A stretch of DNA of 64,000 nucleotides from Bacteroidia bacterium. Lineage in GTDB: Bacteria; Bacteroidota; Bacteroidia; J057. The position numbers were made by a program, and so were the translations under genes. The first letter of the stretch is position 1, and every line of letters starts with the position of its first letter. Positions 58,721 to 64,000 of this stretch are shown here, in pieces. The notes under the pieces are model-generated. The model did not search any database and was not told where the DNA came from. It worked only from the letters and a program-made list of their open reading frames with translations. The stretch covers positions 1,240,001-1,304,000 of the forward strand of contig JAWKNO010000001.1 in assembly GCA_041391665.1 (NCBI GenBank), written 5' to 3'.

Positions 58721-59845
58721 ATACGAATTGAGCATGATCGGCATAATCAGCATGAGAACATTTTCTCCGTCTTCCTGAACGTTGGGGAGAATAAGGCCCG
58801 CGCGACCAGGTTGCGAAAGTTCGACCACAACTTCTTCCGTTTCTACATTCGAAATTACATCCATCAGCAGGGCTGCATTAAAGCCAATTTCGATATCTGC
58901 CCCTTCATAGTGGCAGCGAAGTTTTTCCTGCGCTTCATTGGCAAAGTCCGGATCCTGAGAAGAAATTTCCAGTTCGCTGCCTTTCAGGGCAAAACGCACC
59001 TGGTGGGTGCTTTTATTGGCAAAAATATTTACCCGACGAAGTGTACCCATCAACTCCGTTTTAGATATGAAGAGTTTGTTGGGATTTTGGGTGGGAATAA
59101 CATTTTCGTAGTCGGGATATTTTTGATCGATCAGGCGGCAAACGAGCAGAAGATCCTGGGTCTGGAAAAACGCATTATTGTCGTTGTATCTGATGATGAG
59201 GTCGTGGTTGTCGTTGGGGTCGAGCGAATTTTTAAGCAGGTTAAGCGCTTTTTGTGGCACGATAAACCGGGTAGGATTTGCGACCGTAACATCCACTCTG
59301 CGGTAACGAACGAGGCGGTGGGCATCGGTAGCGACAAAGGTGGCGCCATGTTCTCCAAGGTCAAAAAGGATACCATTTAAAGCAGCTTTATCTTCATCGG
59401 AAGAAGCGGCAAACAGCGTTTTGGTGACTGCTTTAAACATCGCATACATTGGAAGATTGATTGACTCTGTCCCCTCGGAATTAGGAATTACCGGAAAATC
59501 TTCGCCATTTTCGCCACTGATCTTATATTTACCATTTTCAGAACTGATTTCAACGGCGAAAGTATCTTCATCGATCATGAAAGTAACCGGTTGCTCGGGC
59601 AGTGCTTTGAGGATATCGAGCAAAATTTTTGCAGGAATAGCGACCCTCAGCGGTTCACCCCGGGATTCTATCGGCAGCAAAGTCTGCATAGACGTCTCAA
59701 GATTGGTGGTAGAGACTTTGAGCCGGGAGCCATTTATTTCAAAGAGAAAATTCTCAATGATGGGCAATACAGAGCGTGAAGGTATAGCTCCGGCAATACG
59801 GCTCAGGTGCCTGTGCAGCGCAGATGAAGACACGATAAAATTCAT
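58712..59845 (-). CDS. dnaN: DNA polymerase III sliding clamp, beta subunit
   Basis: 377 residues, normal length. Opens with MNFIVSSSALHRHLSRIAGA and SVLPIIENFLFEI, then three clamp domains; typical text includes VPTKTLLNLLKNSL-like IVPQKALNLLKNSL, LMGTLRRVNIFANKSTHQVR and the C-terminal LMLIMPIMLNSYVA that forms the partner-binding pocket. The dimeric ring tethers polymerase III to DNA. Not next to dnaA or recF here, as is usual in Bacteroidota. A TAAATTTG -7 box lies 40 bases upstream. Confidence 0.97.
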   Translation of the reverse strand: MNFIVSSSALHRHLSRIAGAIPSRSVLPIIENFLFEINGSRLKVSTTNLETSMQTLLPIESRGEPLRVAIPAKILLDILKALPEQPVTFMIDEDTFAVEISSENGKYKISGENGEDFPVIPNSEGTESINLPMYAMFKAVTKTLFAASSDEDKAALNGILFDLGEHGATFVATDAHRLVRYRRVDVTVANPTRFIVPQKALNLLKNSLDPNDNHDLIIRYNDNNAFFQTQDLLLVCRLIDQKYPDYENVIPTQNPNKLFISKTELMGTLRRVNIFANKSTHQVRFALKGSELEISSQDPDFANEAQEKLRCHYEGADIEIGFNAALLMDVISNVETEEVVVELSQPGRAGLILPNVQEDGENVLMLIMPIMLNSYVA

Positions 59846-59884
59846 AATCTCGGTTTATTTCAGCTTAGCGTTGTCGCTAGCAAA

Positions 59885-59892
59885 CAAATTTA
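59885..59892 (-). promoter_or_regulatory. -7 box (TAAATTTG) upstream of dnaN
   Basis: Perfect TAnnTTTG match on the - strand, 40 bases from the dnaN ATG, within the 89-base divergent spacer with the methyltransferase gene. No clear -33 TTTG was found. Confidence 0.4.
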
Positions 59893-59934
59893 AGAATCTT
59901 TCCCTTAATATGGTACATTTTATCCTTATAACCT

Positions 59935-60582
59935 ATGGATTTTCTCTCTAATGATCTTCAACACTACATCGACAAAATGTCTTCCCCTGAGTCTGAAGTA
60001 CTTGCCGGACTACGGCGGGAAACGCATCTGAAGGTTTTATACCCTCAGATGATATCGGGCCATTACCAGGGCCGGGTATTATCTTTTTTGTCGAAGATGA
60101 TTCGCCCCAGGCAGATTCTCGAAATTGGCACTTTTACGGGCTATTCGGCTATTTGTCTGGCAGAAGGCCTGGCTCCGGGCGGAAAGTTGTTTACCATAGA
60201 CCTAAATGCTGAATTGGAGCCGGTCATTCGCAAAGGCCTGAAGCAGGCGGGGGTAGAGGATCAGGTCATGCTTCATTTTGGTGCTGCATTGGACATTATC
60301 CCCCAACTTGAAGGGCCTTTTGATCTGGTATTTATTGATGCAGATAAGAGCAATTACCGGAACTATTTTGAGATGGTTCTTCCACGGCTTTCTGAAGGCG
60401 GCATGATCCTCGCAGACAATGTTTTATGGAGCGGGCGTATATTTGACGCGACCCAGAATGACAAGGAAACCGCGGGTATCAGAGATTTTTCGTCATTTGT
60501 ACAACAGGATGAACGGGTTGAGCAGGTGATTTTACCGGTAAGGGATGGAATCATGCTGATACGGAAGAAAGGGCAACAATAG
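59935..60582 (+). CDS. Class I SAM-dependent O-methyltransferase (CCoAOMT-like)
   Basis: 215 residues. Motif I ILEIGTFTGYSAICLAEGL (~59-77), acidic loop LFTIDLNAELEP, metal/substrate block FDLVFIDADKSNYRNYFEMV (~130) and GGMILADNVLWSGRI, the pattern of the metal-dependent caffeoyl-CoA OMT-like family that includes the tRNA hydroxyuridine methyltransferase TrmR. Either a small-molecule or tRNA role is possible. Divergent from dnaN. Confidence 0.9.
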   Translation: MDFLSNDLQHYIDKMSSPESEVLAGLRRETHLKVLYPQMISGHYQGRVLSFLSKMIRPRQILEIGTFTGYSAICLAEGLAPGGKLFTIDLNAELEPVIRKGLKQAGVEDQVMLHFGAALDIIPQLEGPFDLVFIDADKSNYRNYFEMVLPRLSEGGMILADNVLWSGRIFDATQNDKETAGIRDFSSFVQQDERVEQVILPVRDGIMLIRKKGQQ

Positions 60583-60698
60583 CACAGATTTTGCAGTAAT
60601 CTTACAGGGTGAAGCGTGGGTAAATCCACCAGCCGGGGCACAAGGGTGGAAAAAAAATAGTCTTATCAGTAACTTGCCCCGGTTTAAATGATCATATT

Positions 60699-62567
60699 AT
60701 GCGCAGAAATCTCCTGTTTGCGGTTGTCTTCTCGCTCTTGTGCCTCAATATATCAATGGCACAGCCAAACATTCCTGTCAGTATGGAATACTGCGGAATA
60801 GAGCTGACATTCACTCCTGGAGCCAGGGTAAAACTGGCTGAGTATGTAAAAAAGATACATGAAAGCCCGCGTTATTTCAACGAAATGGTTCGGCGTGCGG
60901 ATATGTATATGCCTTTTATTGAAGAGGCTTTCGCCAATGTACGTGTTCCTCAGGATTTGAAATATCTTGCGATTCAGGAAAGTGCCCTCCGTCCCGACGT
61001 GGTGTCAAAGTCCAACGCCGTAGGTTTCTGGCAGTTTAAAGAAGCTGCCGCTTTACAGTACGGGTTGAGGGTAAATGAGGATGTGGATGAAAGGAGCCAT
61101 ATTTACCGCGCTTCCGAAGCAGCGGCTATGTACCTTGCCAAGTCCAATCAGGATTTTGACAACTGGGTATATGCAGTCATTGCCTATTATGAAGGCTTGA
61201 CCGGAGCCGTGAGTTATACCAATCCGGAGTACTATTCGGCGACAAAAATGTCGGTTAATGAAGATCTTCACTGGTATGTGTTGAAAGCAATTGCGCATAA
61301 AATCGCTTATGAAGAAGCCTTAAAACTGCCCCGTAGTCCTGAGATTTATTTGTATCCGATATCTTCGGCAGGTGAATCGAATTACCGCAAATTGGTAGAG
61401 GAAAATGGGGTGGAGGAGGAATTGTTTCTTCAGTACAACAAGTGGATCAGGCCCGGAAAAAAACTGCCCAAAGGTGAAACATTTACCTGCTATATTCCTA
61501 AGAGCGGCGAATTTTATACCGGACATATAACCGACCCAAATAAAGTTCAGGGAGGCGGAACGCCTGTTTATCTGGCTTCCGCCGCAAAACCAGAAGCGGA
61601 TATGAACTCGCTCGAAGCACTGCTGGACAAACAATACGAAGACAAAATCATCCAGCCCAAAGCAGAAAATTCCGAAACAATCCCTTCCGGCAATTCTCAG
61701 CCACTTAAACAAAACCCCGAAAGACCCATTCCTCCAGATCTCCGGTATGCGGCTTTGCACGCACTTCCTGCATCTGAGCTTCGAGCTAATATGTATGTGG
61801 ATTTTCCGCTGAAGAGCGACCTTCACTACAATATTCAATATGTGCAGTTTGACGGAACCCTGACCGTCGAGGAAATCGCCAATCATTTTGTGATTCCTGT
61901 ATCGGATATCCTGGTCTGGAATGGCCTGATCCCCGGCGCTGAGCCGAGAATTGGTTCCATGATTTATCTGGCAAAACCTTCCAAAAACGAGTACCATATT
62001 GTGCGGAAAGGCGAATCTCTCCCCGATATTGCTGCCCGGCACTTCACTTCTATCGGGAAGGTTCGGAAGCTCAACCGGATGGACAAAGGTGATCTTCGGG
62101 TGTATGTGGGACAGAAACTGTATCTGAAAAAAATGAAGCCCAAAGGTGAGCGCATCATGATTCTTTCGGAAGAATCTCCTGAAGAAGCGCCGTTATTTGC
62201 CGAAAACTCACGCCCGGTAAAACCAACAGAAAAACCTGGTTTTGTTCAGATGCCTGCATCACAACCTGCTCCTGCCATTGTAGACATGGGCAAGACCTCC
62301 TCAAGGGATGTAAAGCCCGCCCAGGAGACTCCCGCAAAAGTACAGCCACAACCTGCGGTGAAGGAGGAAACGCAGGAGGCTGTACAGAAGGTACCGATGA
62401 AGTGGACTTACCATACGGTAAAAAGTGGCGAGACGCTTTGGGTGATTTCCCAGAAGTATGGTACCAAAGTAGAGATCATCAAGATGGTGAACAAGCTGAC
62501 CAGTGATACGCTGCCAGAAGGGAAAGTATTGCGGATTTTCGCTAAGGCGGAATTGGTGAAGGAGTAG
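60699..62567 (+). CDS. LysM-containing lytic transglycosylase (MltD-like)
   Basis: 622 residues. Signal peptide NLLFAVVFSLLCLNISMAQ; an SLT/GH23 domain with catalytic Glu in LKYLAIQESALRPD (~90), SNAVGFWQFKEAAA and NWVYAVIAYYEGLTGAVSY; a middle linker; then two or three LysM units (LTVEEIANHFVIPVSDILVW; YHIVRKGESLPDIAARHF; YHTVKSGETLWVISQKYG). It cleaves peptidoglycan glycan strands with 1,6-anhydro ends, in the periplasm, and binds the wall via LysM. A Pro/Lys-rich spacer separates the last LysM. MltD-type architecture. Confidence 0.93.
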   Translation: MRRNLLFAVVFSLLCLNISMAQPNIPVSMEYCGIELTFTPGARVKLAEYVKKIHESPRYFNEMVRRADMYMPFIEEAFANVRVPQDLKYLAIQESALRPDVVSKSNAVGFWQFKEAAALQYGLRVNEDVDERSHIYRASEAAAMYLAKSNQDFDNWVYAVIAYYEGLTGAVSYTNPEYYSATKMSVNEDLHWYVLKAIAHKIAYEEALKLPRSPEIYLYPISSAGESNYRKLVEENGVEEELFLQYNKWIRPGKKLPKGETFTCYIPKSGEFYTGHITDPNKVQGGGTPVYLASAAKPEADMNSLEALLDKQYEDKIIQPKAENSETIPSGNSQPLKQNPERPIPPDLRYAALHALPASELRANMYVDFPLKSDLHYNIQYVQFDGTLTVEEIANHFVIPVSDILVWNGLIPGAEPRIGSMIYLAKPSKNEYHIVRKGESLPDIAARHFTSIGKVRKLNRMDKGDLRVYVGQKLYLKKMKPKGERIMILSEESPEEAPLFAENSRPVKPTEKPGFVQMPASQPAPAIVDMGKTSSRDVKPAQETPAKVQPQPAVKEETQEAVQKVPMKWTYHTVKSGETLWVISQKYGTKVEIIKMVNKLTSDTLPEGKVLRIFAKAELVKE

Positions 62568-62591
62568 CCATTGGTCTGCAAACTGTGAAGG

Positions 62592-62610
62592 GAGGGAAAA
62601 GGATTCCCTC
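62592..62610. terminator. Hairpin between convergent genes
   Basis: GAGGGAA, AAGGA loop, TTCCCTC: perfect 7-bp arms in the 54-base gap between the transglycosylase and the VCBS lipoprotein genes. No good T run in either direction; weak candidate bidirectional terminator. Confidence 0.4.
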
Positions 62611-62621
62611 ACGGAAATTTC

Positions 62622-63764
62622 TCACTCAGTCGTTGACCGGTTCCAGTAAATCGCTAAATTATTTGTGGCTCGCCCCGCTGCGATAATGTCAGGCTTTCCG
62701 TCGTCATTCATATCTGCTATTTTCAGATCCTCGCATGCCATGGTATTGTCGTCTACCGTGTAGTGTTGCCATGTGCCATCACTGTTTTTGAAGAATAGCA
62801 AAACGCCCACTTTACCCTCTGCGTCGGGGTTTCTCCAACCCGCAACAATCTGGTCAAATCCCTGACCTAACAGGTCCGCACATGCAAGTCCATGACCCTG
62901 TTCAAAATTTTTGTACAGGCTATCTCCGTTTACTATCAATGAAGTACCATGCATAGGGGAAATTCCTGCTATTACCGTTTTCCCGTCGGCATTGCGCATT
63001 TGCCTGACTTCACCAAATCCTGTTCCTTCCTCTGCCCATTCATTTGCGATTTTCCACTCTCCGCCTGTAAACAATGCCGTGCGAATGCCTTCTTTCCCTC
63101 CGATCAGTAATTGCGTTTCTTTTTCGTTTTCCACCACCTCAAAATTGTGTGTCATGTGCATGCCGGTAGAAAGTGCTGTATATGCCCATTCACCCGAAAC
63201 CTCGTCTGGTACAGGGTAAATCAACAAATTGACAGGTAATCCTTCTCCTCCCTTGTTGTCTGTACCATGAAGGGGAAGTACAGTCAGGAAATAATTCCCA
63301 TTTGCCTGCACCCAATGCATGCGGTGAATCGTGACTTCATGGTAAAGTTGTACGGGGGTCCATCTCATCGTAGGATCTTCGGGGCGAATAAGGTAATGAA
63401 CGGATCCTGAAAGGTTTTTGTCATGGGTTTCGCCAGGATTCCACTGTGCGCCAACCGCTACCTCGACTTTTCCGTCTCCGTCGATATCCCTGGCGGTAAT
63501 GCATACATTATCAGAGCCGGTAAGACTGTCTGCCATGACAAATCTTTTCCAATCGCCATTCCTATACCAGACAAATTGCTTTTTATCTGCGAGCAGGATA
63601 TCTTTTTTACCGTCACCATCTACATCACCAATGGCCAGGCCATAACCTATGGATACTTTGTCGTCCAGAATCTGTGCTTCAAATGCAGGTGTGAAAACCG
63701 TCGGTTTGCAGGCGCTCAGGCTCACAAGTATGATGGCCGGGAGGAGAAAAAAATGGACACGCAT
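62622..63764 (-). CDS. VCBS/FG-GAP-repeat lipoprotein
   Basis: 380 residues. Lipoprotein signal FFLLPAIILVSLSACKPTV (lipobox LSAC). The mature protein is a series of FG-GAP/VCBS units with Ca-binding-like DxDxDG loops: AIGDVDGDGKKDILLADKKQ, ITARDIDGDGKVEVAVGAQW, CADLLGQGFDQIVAGWR and KIADMNDDGKPDIIAAGRAT. Likely a seven-bladed integrin-like beta-propeller on the outer membrane; ligand or enzyme function unknown. Confidence 0.88.
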   Translation of the reverse strand: MRVHFFLLPAIILVSLSACKPTVFTPAFEAQILDDKVSIGYGLAIGDVDGDGKKDILLADKKQFVWYRNGDWKRFVMADSLTGSDNVCITARDIDGDGKVEVAVGAQWNPGETHDKNLSGSVHYLIRPEDPTMRWTPVQLYHEVTIHRMHWVQANGNYFLTVLPLHGTDNKGGEGLPVNLLIYPVPDEVSGEWAYTALSTGMHMTHNFEVVENEKETQLLIGGKEGIRTALFTGGEWKIANEWAEEGTGFGEVRQMRNADGKTVIAGISPMHGTSLIVNGDSLYKNFEQGHGLACADLLGQGFDQIVAGWRNPDAEGKVGVLLFFKNSDGTWQHYTVDDNTMACEDLKIADMNDDGKPDIIAAGRATNNLAIYWNRSTTE

Positions 63765-63832
63765 AGGGTTTGCAAATTGGGACTAAGGGTTTGGGATAAA
63801 TTCGATAAATTACCGGTCAAAGTCAAATGGCA

Positions 63833-64000
63833 ATGAAACTCTTTACAGTATCAGTATTATCCATATTGCTGCTTACGGGAATGATCGCACCCACTTCTGC
63901 TCAGCAATCGGTTGATAAACGCGATTCTCTGGCACTGGTGGCCATGTACCGCGCTACCGGCGGTGAAAACTGGAGGGAAAGCTGGGATATGAATCTGCCG
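63833..64000 (+). CDS. Secreted LRR-type protein (3' partial)
   Basis: 56 residues are visible before the window ends. Signal peptide FTVSVLSILLLTGMIAPTSA, then DSLALVAMYRATGGENWRES, the usual opening of Bacteroidota leucine-rich-repeat surface proteins (LVALYNATGGxNWTxxxxW). Divergent from the VCBS lipoprotein gene, 68 bases apart. Family assignment rests on this short match. Confidence 0.6.
   Translation, partial: MKLFTVSVLSILLLTGMIAPTSAQQSVDKRDSLALVAMYRATGGENWRESWDMNLP

Overview
The window looks like a chromosomal segment of a Bacteroidota bacterium, probably a marine or sludge member of the Saprospiria/Cytophagia side. The evidence is two secreted proteins with type IX (Por) secretion C-terminal domains, a hybrid TPR-histidine kinase-AraC regulator, -7 boxes of the TAnnTTTG type, a futalosine-pathway menaquinone gene, and short VNGEL-type dispersed repeats. 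No rRNA, tRNA or CRISPR array was seen.

Layout. (1) 1-9.2 kb: a type I restriction-modification operon on the + strand: hsdM (5' end outside the window), a DUF1016 PD-(D/E)xK nuclease, hsdS, a ten-copy heptamer repeat, a short four-helix-bundle gene, hsdR and a YgjP-like metallopeptidase, then a RibD/DHFR-like gene and a DUF2200 gene. (2) 9.2-10.7 kb: a DUF234-type ATPase. (3) 10.9-45.6 kb: an accessory block in which nearly every native gene lies on the - strand. It is cut up by three near-identical 984-bp IS copies, an IS5-type element plus a truncated copy, an IS66 remnant, two MITE-like families and several tyrosine recombinase relics. Two large + strand genes (hybrid kinase 13390-16647, giant T9SS adhesin 16828-21519) sit inside it. 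(4) 45.9-64 kb: ordinary core-like chromosome: an RND efflux operon, mqnC, lipoprotein genes, a secreted pullulanase-type enzyme, an SBBP-repeat T9SS protein, dnaN, an O-methyltransferase, a LysM lytic transglycosylase, a VCBS-repeat lipoprotein and the start of an LRR-type protein.

Main interpretation. The 10.9-45.6 kb block resembles a decayed integron or CALIN-like cassette collection rich in immune-type genes. Three copies of a ~42-bp sequence that follows the end of a tyrosine recombinase gene (or its relic) stop matching each other at the same GATGTT, and each is followed 25-26 bases later by the start codon of a different gene: EAD11-CHAT protease, NB-ARC-TPR ATPase, or a HEPN-like protein. 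Complete attC-like hairpins (AAC-spacer-stem-loop-stem-spacer-GTT) follow the first cassette of each group and precede the next gene. The cargo includes CHAT protease plus membrane protein, NB-ARC plus small partner, a Ser/Thr kinase, a TPR-adenylate cyclase, and a PLD nuclease apparently fused to a ubiquitin-E2-like domain beside a zinc-cysteine protein.

Each of the three 984-bp IS copies splits a gene. In every case, removing the IS and one 3-bp target duplication restores a continuous reading frame, so three ancestral proteins can be reconstructed. All functional statements are from reading the sequence and from memory of protein families; no searches were run.
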